NCBI RefSeq assembly: GCF_004328705.1
Contig: NZ_CP035319.1
Location: forward strand, 2,170,001 to 2,234,000
Direction: 5' to 3'
Origin: Rhodococcus sp. ABRD24
Lineage (GTDB): Bacteria; Actinomycetota; Actinomycetes; Mycobacteriales; Mycobacteriaceae
Length of the DNA: 64,000 bases
Numbering within the stretch: the stretch's first letter is position 1; every line of letters starts with the position of its first letter. Below are positions 8,780 to 17,186 of this stretch, in pieces. The position numbers and the translations under genes are program-made. Below the pieces are notes generated by a model, which worked only from the letters and a program-made list of their open reading frames with translations, did not search any database and was not told the DNA's origin.

Positions 8780-10002
8780 TTGTTCGGCCCCCGTCCGGAC
8801 TGCCCCGACGCCGGGCCACGCCCGGACCAGGACCACGCGTAGGCCTCGTCCTCGCACGCGAGGGCGCCCTCGCCGAGTTCGAGCGGACGGAAGGTGTCGA
8901 CCATGACCGCGAGCTCATCGAAGAACTCGGCGCCGATACTGCGCTCGTACGCGCCCGGCTGCGGGCCGTGGGCGTGCCCACCGGGGTGGATCGAGATCGA
9001 GCCCTGGCCGATGCCCGAACCCTTGCGGGCCTCGTAGTCGCCACCGCAGTAGAACATGATCTCGTCGGAGTCCACGTTCGAGTGGTAGTACGGCACCGGA
9101 ATCGACAGCGGGTGGTAGTCGACCTTGCGCGGCACGAAGTTGCAGATGACGAAGTTGTTGCCCTCGAACGCCTGGTGTGCCGGCGGCGGCTGGTGCACGC
9201 GACCCGTGATGGGCTCGTAGTCGGAGATGTTGAATGTGTACGGGTAGAGGCAGCCGTCCCAGCCGACGACGTCGAACGGGTGGTTCGGGTACACCATGCG
9301 GGTGCCGACGATCTCGCCACCGGCGCGGTGCTTGACCAGTACCTCGACGTCGGTGCCCTCGGAGATCAGCGGCTCGGACGGGCCGTGCAGGTCGCGCTCG
9401 CAGAACGGCGCGTGCTCGAGGAACTGGCCGAACTTCGACAGGTAGCGCTTGGGCGGAACGATGTGGCTGTTCGCCTCGATTGCGTACGCGCGCAACGGCT
9501 CCGAGCCCTGCGGCACCCAGCGGTGGGTGGTCGACATCGGGATCAGGACGTAATCACCCTGTCGTGCATGCAGTGCGCCGAACACGGTCTCGACGATCGC
9601 CTCACCGGACTCGACGTACACCATCTCGTCGCCGAGCGAGTTGCGGTACAGCGGAGACTCCTTGGCGGAGACCACGTACGACAGGCGCACGTCGGCGTTG
9701 CCGAGGATCAGCCGGCGTCCGGTGACCACGTCGGTCTCGGCCCAGATCTCCTCGGGGAAGAGGTCGTGCAGCTTGAGATGCCGCGGCTTGAGCGGGTGGT
9801 TCGGGGTGGTGGTCTGGTCGCGCAGTTCCCACACGGTCGCGTCGACGATGGCCGACGGGATGTGACGGTGGTACAGCAGCGACGAATCAGAGGAAAAGCC
9901 CTCCTCACCCATCAGCTCCTCGAAGTAGAGTTGACCGTTCTCGTCCCGGTGCTGGGTGTGACGCTTCGGCGGAATGTTGCCGAGCTGTCGGTAGAACGCC
10001 AT
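8776..10002 (-). CDS. hmgA: Homogentisate 1,2-dioxygenase
   Basis: Non-haem iron ring-cleavage enzyme converting homogentisate to maleylacetoacetate. The 408-aa protein carries the family's two-part cupin. Likely iron ligands lie in the His/Glu-rich segments VPYYHSNVDSDEIMFY and ISIHPGGHAHGPQPGAY. GRVHQPPPAHQAFEGNNFVICNF is also characteristic. The ATG at 10002 is chosen because AGGAGG lies just upstream and the product begins with the usual MAFYRQLG. It is first of five overlapping genes. The 335-bp upstream gap holds a MarR-type operator candidate. Confident. Confidence 0.96.
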   Translation of the reverse strand: MAFYRQLGNIPPKRHTQHRDENGQLYFEELMGEEGFSSDSSLLYHRHIPSAIVDATVWELRDQTTTPNHPLKPRHLKLHDLFPEEIWAETDVVTGRRLILGNADVRLSYVVSAKESPLYRNSLGDEMVYVESGEAIVETVFGALHARQGDYVLIPMSTTHRWVPQGSEPLRAYAIEANSHIVPPKRYLSKFGQFLEHAPFCERDLHGPSEPLISEGTDVEVLVKHRAGGEIVGTRMVYPNHPFDVVGWDGCLYPYTFNISDYEPITGRVHQPPPAHQAFEGNNFVICNFVPRKVDYHPLSIPVPYYHSNVDSDEIMFYCGGDYEARKGSGIGQGSISIHPGGHAHGPQPGAYERSIGAEFFDELAVMVDTFRPLELGEGALACEDEAYAWSWSGRGPASGQSGRGPNK

Positions 10003-10109
10003 GACCGGCCTCCTGAGTGCTCGCGCCCGAACTCGGGCTGTGTTTGTCACCGTCGGCGAAACAGCAGCGCGGCTGTGGTCGTCACGGCCGCCGGTCCCGC
10101 TCCGAGGTT

Positions 10110-10128
10110 AGTAAATAGATTAACTAGT
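10110..10128 (-). promoter_or_regulatory. Operator-like site upstream of hmgA
   Basis: AT-rich 19-mer; on the minus strand it reads ACTAGTTAATCTATTTACT, about 108 bp upstream of hmgA. It matches the site at 10979-10997, upstream of the MarR gene, at 15 of 19 positions (consensus ACTAGTWWATCTRTTWACT). A pair of related sites in front of a MarR regulator and the adjacent operon suggests its operator. Confidence 0.5.
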
Positions 10129-10212
10129 TTCGGGGCGTGAGCGCAACCACACAAGCGGTCTCCCCCTCCCCGCCCCACCGGAACCCACTCCGGCCCGCCC
10201 CCGCCGCCGCGT

Positions 10213-10312
10213 TTTGCGCACTTATCGCGCATCCACGTCGGGCAAACCCGCGATTTGCGCACTTATCGCGCATCCGCGTCGGGCAAACCCGCGATTTGCG
10301 CACTTATCGCGC
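10213..10312. repeat. 41-bp tandem repeat, 2.4 copies
   Basis: The core TTTGCGCACTTATCGCGC occurs at 10213-10230, 10254-10271 and 10295-10312, exactly 41 bp apart. Between the cores are two near-identical spacers that contain the small dyad CGGGCAAACCCG. Each core is itself a dyad (GCGC...GCGC). It lies just after the MarR gene and before the hmgA operator, in the 335-bp intergenic region 10003-10337. It is not CRISPR-like, since the spacers are the same. Role unknown; transcription end or protein array are possible. Confidence 0.85.
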
Positions 10313-10337
10313 GAGAGACGCGTGGAGGACGGCTGGG

Positions 10338-10913
10338 TCAGTTGCGTCCGCGGACGTCGAACTGGCTGCGATTGGTGATCAGCTTGTCGAGCAGCATGAC
10401 GAGAATGCGCTGCTCGGCCTCGGTGAGGACGCTCGCCCACGCGTACTCGCGCTCGTTGTGCTCGCGGTACGTCGCGGCCATCTCGGCGCGCCCCTTCTCG
10501 GTGAGCGACAGTTGGACCGACCGGCCGTCGCGTTCGTCCGGCGACCGATCGAGCAGACCGCTTGCCACCAGGGTTTTCGTCAAATTCGACACGGCGGCGC
10601 GGCTCATGCCGGTGAGCTTGGCGGCACTCTTGGGCTCGATCGGGCCGGCCAGCCACGTCACGAACAGCAAGCGGAACGTCGACCACGACAACCCCCGCGG
10701 ACGGTGCACCGACGATTCGAGGTCATAGGTCACCACGTTCGCGGCCCGGTTGAGGGTGAGCAACACCTGGGTGGCGAGCTGATGAGTTGAGCCGAACTCG
10801 GTGCTCAGGCGCCGGTTCGCGAGGTCGATGAAGGACCAGAAGTCGAGATCGCCGGCCTCCGGCGCCGCAGCATCCGCCGCAGCCCGCCCATTTCGCCCGT
10901 CGTCCCCGCTCAT
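10338..10913 (-). CDS. MarR family regulator, likely of the homogentisate operon
   Basis: A 191-aa winged-helix regulator. The MarR core is AAKLTGMSRAAVSNLTKTLVASGLL followed by the wing SPDERDGRSVQLSLTEKG. An Ala/Gly-rich N-terminal tail of about 25 residues precedes the folded part. It reads toward hmgA, 335 bp away. One operator-like 19-mer lies about 65 bp upstream of its own start and a matching one lies in front of hmgA. This suggests autoregulation plus control of homogentisate catabolism; the ligand (probably a pathway intermediate) is inferred from context. Confidence 0.85.
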   Translation of the reverse strand: MSGDDGRNGRAAADAAAPEAGDLDFWSFIDLANRRLSTEFGSTHQLATQVLLTLNRAANVVTYDLESSVHRPRGLSWSTFRLLFVTWLAGPIEPKSAAKLTGMSRAAVSNLTKTLVASGLLDRSPDERDGRSVQLSLTEKGRAEMAATYREHNEREYAWASVLTEAEQRILVMLLDKLITNRSQFDVRGRN

Positions 10914-10978
10914 GCGGTCACCCTATCGCGGCAGACGGTCGCCGCCGTCTGCTGCGACCGTCGCGGAATCGTCACCGA

Positions 10979-10997
10979 ACTAGTATATCTGTTAACT
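10979..10997 (+). promoter_or_regulatory. Operator-like site upstream of the MarR gene
   Basis: ACTAGTATATCTGTTAACT in a strongly AT-rich patch of an otherwise GC-rich 233-bp gap between the divergent MarR and IclR genes. It shares 15 of 19 positions with the site in front of hmgA. It lies about 65 bp before the MarR start, so it may mediate autoregulation; an effect on iclR cannot be excluded. Confidence 0.5.
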
Positions 10998-11146
10998 GTT
11001 TAATCCGGGCTTTCCCGAGCGAATGCCCGCCCTGCGGATCAGGTCGTCCACGGCCTGCCACCCGACACGTAAAGTCGGCGCACAGACCCCGGACCACGGG
11101 GTCGAGCCCGCCCGACGGGCCCCGACGACACCCGGACTGGACGGAC

Positions 11147-11839
11147 ATGAGCACGCTGCAGACCCTCGACCGCGGGCTGCGGGCGCTCGATGTCGTCGCC
11201 CAGTCGCGAGCCGGGATCTCGGTGGCCGATCTGGCCAAGGAACTCGATGTCCACCGGGCTATCTGCTATCGCATCATCGCGACACTCGAGGCGCACTCAC
11301 TGGTCACACGCACCGACGACGGACGCATCCGCCTCGGTGTCGGCGCCGCAGTTCTGGCGTCCCGCTTCGAGCCGCAGTTCTCCGGCGACGTGCAACCGCT
11401 GCTGTTCTCCCTCGCGAACGAGACCCGGGCCACCGCTTTCGTCTCCGCAGCTCAGGGCCAGAACTGTGTCGTGATCATGGTGGCCGAACCGGAGGGCACG
11501 CTGCTGCGTGTCGGGTACCGCGTCGGCAGCAGCCACCCCCTCGACCAGGGCGCCGCAGGTATCGCAATCCTCGCGTTGCGCCCCGAGCAGTCGAACGATC
11601 CCGACGCGGTCCGTCAGGCCCGGGCCGACGGCTACAGCCTCACCCGCGGCCAACTCGAACACGGCGCGGTGGGCATCGCGTCGGGCATCGCACTGCCCGC
11701 GGGCCTCGGGTCGAGCACCGGCCTCGAACGCAGCGTCGGCGTCGTCGCAATCGACGGCCTCGACACCGACAGCGCCGCCGCCGCGGTGAAGCGCACCGCG
11801 CGCCAGATCGAAACCCGCATCAGCGTCCGAAGCGTCTGA
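11147..11839 (+). CDS. IclR family transcriptional regulator
   Basis: A 230-aa regulator with N-terminal winged helix (TLDRGLRALDVVAQSRAGISVADLAKELDVHRAICYRIIATLEAHSLV, about residues 5-52; shown in parts of the family as DNA-binding) and a C-terminal GAF-like ligand domain. That domain contains HPLDQGAAGIAILA, and the family's usual GVGIASGI and VGVVAIDG elements appear as GAVGIASGIALP and SVGVVAIDG. It lies 243 bp upstream of the P450-reductase fusion in the same direction and probably controls it, as IclR proteins often do for adjacent aromatic or ester catabolism genes. Ligand unknown. Confidence 0.88.
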   Translation: MSTLQTLDRGLRALDVVAQSRAGISVADLAKELDVHRAICYRIIATLEAHSLVTRTDDGRIRLGVGAAVLASRFEPQFSGDVQPLLFSLANETRATAFVSAAQGQNCVVIMVAEPEGTLLRVGYRVGSSHPLDQGAAGIAILALRPEQSNDPDAVRQARADGYSLTRGQLEHGAVGIASGIALPAGLGSSTGLERSVGVVAIDGLDTDSAAAAVKRTARQIETRISVRSV

Positions 11840-12082
11840 CGGCCGGGGCCTGCCTCCCGGCTCCCACGCACTCCATACCCGCACGGTCGCGCACCCCGCG
11901 ACCGGCCACTCCGGGTCGCTCGTTTTACCACAGAACAGACCATCCGCGTCGTTATTCGGGCCCTACTTGACCTCGAATGTGACCGCACTTACTCTGTCTC
12001 AAGTTCGCTCACAGATACATGATGTGCGTTATTAGTAACTTCGCAGATGAGCGCAGTTTTCAGACAGACGGAGATTCAACCC

Positions 12083-14416
12083 ATGAGCATGTGCCCGATC
12101 GACCACGCAGCACTGCAGAACACCGGCGGCGTCGCCACCATGCCGAACACTGGTTGCCCGGTTTCCGCGAATGCCGCCGCCTTCGACCCGTTCAACGGCC
12201 CGTACCAGGTGGATCCGGCAGCGTCACTGCGCTGGTCTCGCGACGAGGAACCGGTGTTCTTCAGCCCGGAACTCGGCTACTGGGTGGTCACCCGGTACGA
12301 GGACGTCAAGGCCGTCTTCCGCGACAACATCCTGTTCTCGCCGTCGATCGCGCTCGAGAAGATCACCCCGGTCTCCGACGAGGCGACGGCGACGCTCGCG
12401 AAGTACGACTACGCGATGTCGCGCACCATGGTGAACGAGGACGAACCCGCGCACATGCCGCGTCGCCGGGTTCTGATGGATCCGTTCACCCCCAAGGAAC
12501 TGGTTCACCACGAACCGATGGTCCGTCGCCTCACCCGCGAGTACGTGAACCGGTTCATCGAGACCGGCCGGGCCGACCTCGTCGACGAGATGCTGTGGGA
12601 GGTCCCGCTCACCGTCGCGCTGCACTTTCTCGGCGTGCCCGAGGAGGACATGGACGAGCTGCGCAGCTACTCGATCGCACACACGGTCAACACGTGGGGC
12701 CGGCCCGCGCCCGAAGAGCAGGTCGCGGTCGCCGAGGCGGTCGGCAAGTTCTGGCAATACGCCGGCCAGGTACTCGAGAAGATGCGCAAGGATCCGTCGG
12801 GCCACGGCTGGATGCCGTTCGGCATCCGCGTGCAGAAGGAGCTGCCGGACGTCGTCACCGACTCCTATCTGCACTCGATGATGATGGCGGGAATCGTTGC
12901 GGCACACGAGACAACGGCGAATGCTTCGGCCAACGCCTTCCGCCTGCTGCTCGAGAACCGCAGTGTGTGGGAGGAGATCTGCGCCGATCCGAGCCTGATC
13001 CCCAACGCCGTCGAAGAGTGCCTGCGCCACTCGGGTTCGGTCGCCGCATGGCGCCGCCTGGTCACCGCCGACACCACGATCGGCGGCATCGACATCCCCG
13101 AGGGCTCGAAGCTGCTGATCGTCACGTCGTCCGCGAACCACGACGAGCGCCACTTCGACAATGCTGACGACTTCGACATTCGCCGCGAGAACTCCAGCGA
13201 CCACCTGACGTTCGGTTACGGCAGCCACCAGTGCATGGGCAAGAACCTCGCCCGCATGGAGATGCAGATCTTTCTCGAGGAGTTCACCAAGCGCCTCCCG
13301 CACATGGAACTGGTCCCGGACCAGGAGTTCACCTACCTGCCCAATACCTCCTTCCGCGGACCGGACCACGTTCTGGTGCAGTGGGATCCGGCGAAGAACC
13401 CGGAGCGGACGGATCCGTCGATCCTCGACAGCCGCCAGCCGGTCAAGGTCGGCGAGCCGTCCAAGACCAACATCTCCCGGACCGTCACCGTCGACGCGAT
13501 CACGCCGGTCGCCGACGGCGTCGTGCGCCTGACGTTGTCGGATCCGTCGGGCAAGGCAATGCCGAAGTGGACGCCCGGTTCGCACATCGACATCGACCTG
13601 GGTGAATTCTCGCGCCAGTACTCGCTGTGCGGCGACCCGAACGACCTGTCGTCGTACGAGATCGCGGTGCTCGAGGAGCCCGAGAGCCGGGGCGGCTCGC
13701 GCTACGTGCACCGCACCCTGCAGGCCGGCGACACCCTGAAGATGCGCGGACCCCGCAACCATTTCAAGCTCGACCCGGATGCCGAGCGCTACATCTTCGT
13801 CGCGGGCGGCATCGGCATCACGCCCATCATCGCGATGGCCGACCACGCCAAGGCCGTCGGCAAGGACTACGAGATCCATTACTGCGGGCGCGATCTCACG
13901 ACGATGGCACTACTCGACCGGCTGATGGCGGATCACGGAGAACGCACCACCGTGCACGCGAGCTCCACCGGCAACCGCCTCGACATCCCGGCCCTGCTCG
14001 ACGTCCCGGTCGACGGAACCCAGATCTACTCATGCGGTCCGCAGCGGCTGCTCACCGCCCTCGACGAGGCCAGCGCCCACTGGGCCGAGGACTCGCTGCA
14101 CGTCGAACACTTCACGTCCAACCTGGCCACGCTCGACCCGGCCAACGAGCACGCCTTCGAACTCGAACTGCGCGACTCGGGTCTGACCCTCCAAGTTGCC
14201 GCCGACCAGACCGTGCTGGACGCCCTGCGCGCATCGAACATCGACATCCAGAGCGACTGCGAGGAGGGGCTGTGCGGATCCTGCGAAGCCCCCGTCCTCG
14301 ACGGCGAGGTGGATCACCGCGACATGGTGCTCACCAAAACCGAACGGGCTCAGAACAAGTCGATGATGACCTGCTGCTCCCGCGCATGCGGCAAGAAGAT
14401 CACCCTCGCGCTCTGA
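12083..14416 (+). CDS. Self-sufficient cytochrome P450 fused to phthalate-family reductase (P450RhF/CYP116B type)
   Basis: One 777-aa chain holding a complete monooxygenase. Residues 1 to about 445 are the P450: I-helix GIVAAHETTANA with the proton-relay Thr, and haem loop FGYGSHQCMGK with Cys384 as thiolate ligand. A flavin/NAD(P)H domain follows (FSRQYSLCGDP for FMN, FVAGGIGITPIIAM for nucleotide). The C-terminus is a plant-type [2Fe-2S] domain, Cys726-X4-Cys-X2-Cys and Cys764. This order and length (P450RhF is about 773 aa) define class VII P450s. The ATG at 12083 has CGGAGA upstream; an ATG 12 codons earlier is possible. Substrate unknown; the transporter and hydrolase downstream suggest catabolism. 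Confidence 0.93.
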   Translation: MSMCPIDHAALQNTGGVATMPNTGCPVSANAAAFDPFNGPYQVDPAASLRWSRDEEPVFFSPELGYWVVTRYEDVKAVFRDNILFSPSIALEKITPVSDEATATLAKYDYAMSRTMVNEDEPAHMPRRRVLMDPFTPKELVHHEPMVRRLTREYVNRFIETGRADLVDEMLWEVPLTVALHFLGVPEEDMDELRSYSIAHTVNTWGRPAPEEQVAVAEAVGKFWQYAGQVLEKMRKDPSGHGWMPFGIRVQKELPDVVTDSYLHSMMMAGIVAAHETTANASANAFRLLLENRSVWEEICADPSLIPNAVEECLRHSGSVAAWRRLVTADTTIGGIDIPEGSKLLIVTSSANHDERHFDNADDFDIRRENSSDHLTFGYGSHQCMGKNLARMEMQIFLEEFTKRLPHMELVPDQEFTYLPNTSFRGPDHVLVQWDPAKNPERTDPSILDSRQPVKVGEPSKTNISRTVTVDAITPVADGVVRLTLSDPSGKAMPKWTPGSHIDIDLGEFSRQYSLCGDPNDLSSYEIAVLEEPESRGGSRYVHRTLQAGDTLKMRGPRNHFKLDPDAERYIFVAGGIGITPIIAMADHAKAVGKDYEIHYCGRDLTTMALLDRLMADHGERTTVHASSTGNRLDIPALLDVPVDGTQIYSCGPQRLLTALDEASAHWAEDSLHVEHFTSNLATLDPANEHAFELELRDSGLTLQVAADQTVLDALRASNIDIQSDCEEGLCGSCEAPVLDGEVDHRDMVLTKTERAQNKSMMTCCSRACGKKITLAL

Positions 14417-14457
14417 CCCACCTCCCCCTCCTCTTTCAGCACCCGAAAGGATCCGTC

Positions 14458-15807
14458 ATGGGATCACCGACTGTCACCGGGCCCGTAGTTCCCACGGGCT
14501 CGTCTGCGAGCGACCAGCCACCCAGGTCCAGCTTCAGGCGCGTCCTCACCGGCAGCATGGCCGGCGCCGTGCTCGAGTGGTACGACTTCGCGATCTACGG
14601 AATCCTCGCCGCGACCGTCCTCGGCCCGCTGTTCTTCCCGGGCGAAGACGGCGTCACGAAGTTGCTGCTCGCGCTCGCGACCCAGGGCCTAGGTTTCGTC
14701 GCCCGCCCGTTGGGCGGCATCGTATTCGGCCATCTCGGCGACAAGTTCGGCCGAAAGCCGATGCTGGTGACCACCTTCATCATGCTCGGCACGGCAACTG
14801 CGGCGATCGGCCTGCTGCCGACATACGATCAGATCGGCATCTGGGCCACCGTGATGCTCGTCGTACTCCGAATGATCCAGGGCTTCGCCCTCGGCGGCGA
14901 GTTCGGCGCGGCCGTGCTGTTGGTCAGCGAATACGGCGAACCGAAGAGGCGTGGCTTCTGGGCGTCGTGGCCACAAGCAGGCGCCCCGATGGGCACCGTC
15001 CTCGCGACGGTCGTCGTGTCGGTGATCGCAGTCTTCCTCTCCGACGACGCTTTCGACCAGTGGGGCTGGCGCGTGGCGTTCCTTTTCGCCATCCCGCTGC
15101 TGGCCATCGGCTTCTGGGTCCGTCGCGGCGTCGAGGAGTCGCCGGTCTTCAAGGCTGCCCAGGAGCAGGCCGCCAAGGCACCGCAGGCACAGGAGCGGTC
15201 GAGCATCCTCGAGGCGTTGTCCCGTCCCCGCGCCATCCTGACCGGCCTCGGCATGCGGCTGGGCGAGAACATTGCGTTCTACGTCTACACCGTTTTCGTC
15301 ATCGCTTACGCCACGACGTACTTCGACTTCCACCGCGGCGACGTCATCATGGCCGTCACATTCGCATCGTTGTTCCAGTTCGTCGGTATGATCGGCGGCG
15401 GCGCGTGGTCCGACCGGGTCGGCCGCAGGGTAGCCATGCTGGTGCCCGCGATCATCCTCGTGGTGTGGGCGCCCGTGTTCTTCTGGCTGGTACAGCTCGA
15501 GAGCCTGCCGATGCTGTGGCTCGGGGTATGCGTCGGCGCGTTCTTCCACGGCATGCTCGCCGGCCCGGAGGCCGCGTGGATCACCGAACTGTTCCCGACC
15601 CGCTACCGCTACGCCGGTTCGTCGCTGGTGTTCCAGGGCTCGTCGATCATCGCCGGTGCACCCGCGCCGTTCATCGCGGTCTGGCTCATCGACAACTACG
15701 GCGTCGGTATGGTGGTCGGATACCTAGTGATCACGATGGCCATCACGGTCACCTCACTGCTGTTCAGCCGCGAGACCAAGGGCGTGGATCTCGACGAGGT
15801 CGCGTAA
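14458..15807 (+). CDS. MHS-family (MFS) metabolite:proton symporter
   Basis: A 449-aa permease with about 12 hydrophobic helices. The cytoplasmic loop between helices 2 and 3, GHLGDKFGRKPMLV, and the RxxQGFALGGEFGAA segment in helix 4 are typical of the metabolite:H+ symporter branch (ShiA, ProP, KgtP relatives). AAAGG lies before the ATG. It follows the P450 fusion by 41 bp and precedes an alpha/beta hydrolase, so it most likely imports the substrate of that pathway, probably a carboxylate; the actual substrate cannot be read from sequence. Confidence 0.9.
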   Translation: MGSPTVTGPVVPTGSSASDQPPRSSFRRVLTGSMAGAVLEWYDFAIYGILAATVLGPLFFPGEDGVTKLLLALATQGLGFVARPLGGIVFGHLGDKFGRKPMLVTTFIMLGTATAAIGLLPTYDQIGIWATVMLVVLRMIQGFALGGEFGAAVLLVSEYGEPKRRGFWASWPQAGAPMGTVLATVVVSVIAVFLSDDAFDQWGWRVAFLFAIPLLAIGFWVRRGVEESPVFKAAQEQAAKAPQAQERSSILEALSRPRAILTGLGMRLGENIAFYVYTVFVIAYATTYFDFHRGDVIMAVTFASLFQFVGMIGGGAWSDRVGRRVAMLVPAIILVVWAPVFFWLVQLESLPMLWLGVCVGAFFHGMLAGPEAAWITELFPTRYRYAGSSLVFQGSSIIAGAPAPFIAVWLIDNYGVGMVVGYLVITMAITVTSLLFSRETKGVDLDEVA

Positions 15808-15915
15808 TAGCGTTGATCCCGCCCGGCAAGACCGGCCCCGGCCCGACTTCCCGGCAGGGCGGTCGGGCTCGGGGTCCGGCCCGTTCACCACACCGCTACA
15901 GACAGGAGAACTTGA

Positions 15916-16677
15916 ATGACCATCGCACACAAGCTGGTCGGACACGGCCCCGTGAAGGTGATCGCGCTGCACGGGTGGTTCGGGACGTCCGAGGGCTGGG
16001 GCATGCTGCCCGGACTGATCGACGCCGACGCCTACACCTACGCGCTCATCGACTACCGCGGCTACGGCGCCCGCAAGGACGAGACCGGCGAGTACACCCT
16101 CGAGGAGATCTCGGCGGACACCCTCGCCCTCGCCGACGAACTCGGCTGGGACCGCTTCGCTCTCATCGGGCACTCGATGGGCGGTGCCGCGGCGCTGCGT
16201 GTGCTGGCCGACGCCCCCGACCGCGTCAGCGCGGTGATCGGCATCAGCCCGGTGCCGGCATCCGGCGTGCCGTTCGACGAGGACAGCGCGGCCTTGTTCA
16301 CCGGTGCCGCGAACGAGGACGGCAACCGCTACGCGATCCTCGACTTCACCACTGGCAACCGCCAGTCCGCGACGTGGCTGCGTCAGATGACGCAGTTCTC
16401 GGTGGACTTCTCCGCCCGCGACGCATTCGGTGCGTACCTACAGTCGTGGGCCGGTGCAGATTTCGCCGACGAGCTGCCACAGACGGCCATTCCGGTCAAG
16501 GTCATTGTCGGCGAGCACGATCCAGCGCTCGGTGCGGAGACCATCAAGGCCACCTGGATGGCACAGATCCCCCAGTGTGAACTCGATGTGCTGGCGAATG
16601 CCGGGCACTACGCAATGTTCGAGACACCCGTTGCGCTGATCACCAGCATCGAGAAGGTGCTCTCGGAACTGAACTGA
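15916..16677 (+). CDS. Alpha/beta hydrolase
   Basis: A 253-aa serine hydrolase. The nucleophile elbow GHSMGGAAAL (about residue 88) and the oxyanion HGWFGT (about residue 19) are clear. The catalytic Asp is probably in VGEHDPALG and the His in NAGHYAMFE near the C-terminus. CAGGAG precedes the ATG. It is last in the P450-transporter-hydrolase run and may cleave an ester or a ring-fission product; none of these alternatives can be chosen from the sequence. Confidence 0.88.
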   Translation: MTIAHKLVGHGPVKVIALHGWFGTSEGWGMLPGLIDADAYTYALIDYRGYGARKDETGEYTLEEISADTLALADELGWDRFALIGHSMGGAAALRVLADAPDRVSAVIGISPVPASGVPFDEDSAALFTGAANEDGNRYAILDFTTGNRQSATWLRQMTQFSVDFSARDAFGAYLQSWAGADFADELPQTAIPVKVIVGEHDPALGAETIKATWMAQIPQCELDVLANAGHYAMFETPVALITSIEKVLSELN

Positions 16678-16734
16678 GCTTCCGGGCAGGGCATCCCGGT
16701 GAAGACCGCATCCTGGAAGGACCGTCACAATCGA

Positions 16735-17003
16735 ACCTTGATTCCTCGTGTTCCACGGAACCGGTTCCACGCGAACCGGCCTCACCACGACGCCGAGTCC
16801 TTCGTACATGGCGTCGAGTTGGGGACGCTGGATCAACAGCGTCCAGCCGAAGCCGCGGCCCACAAGTGCGCGAGCGGTCGGTCGGCGGACAGCACAATCG
16901 CCGACCGCTGGGTTGGCATTCGGGCACGGCGCAGTCCCGGTGACAGGTCGCGGTCATAGACGATCGCGAGATCCAGCTCGACCGACAGCACCCGACGCTC
17001 GAA
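16735..17003 (-). pseudogene. Eroded LysR-family regulator (C-terminal remnant)
   Basis: The minus strand preserves two pieces of a LysR ligand-binding domain in different frames. The first is VELDLAIVYDRDLSPGL ... IVLSADRPLAH (about 17003-16870). The second is VGRGFGWTLLIQRP followed by YEGLGVVVRPV (about 16868-16740). These correspond to the family's 'ELDLALVYD', 'HPLA' and 'ARGLGYSLL' elements, but the roughly 90 residues that normally separate the last two are missing and the frame shifts there. The DNA-binding half is absent. The rest of the 509-bp gap (16678-17186) holds only a 12-bp palindrome GGAACCGGTTCC at 16757-16768, inside the remnant. Confidence 0.7.
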
Positions 17004-17186
17004 CTAGTCCTGGGTGTCCTTTTGGCGCATCGTGTACGCCGGCGGCCTTGCCGAGCTGACGATGATTACCTCCACGTTCGATTCTGGCACCCACCAACCT
17101 GCCGCCTTGCCGGGGTTCCGCAAACCCGCGCCGAGGGGAATACTCACCAGTAGGTTCTTCGGTCGCTCTCTACGAGGAGGCTGATC

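Noticed and set aside
10213..10312. CRISPR-like array
   Set aside because: The repeats are tandem with identical spacers, only 2.4 copies, and no cas genes are nearby.
12224..13879. Minus-strand open frame of 551 codons opposite the P450 fusion
   Set aside because: Antisense shadow of an unambiguous P450; residues are a low-complexity Arg/Val/Asp pattern with no domain.
16757..16768. 12-bp palindrome GGAACCGGTTCC as an active operator
   Set aside because: It lies inside the eroded LysR coding remnant (codons for EPVP), so it is more simply explained as former coding sequence.
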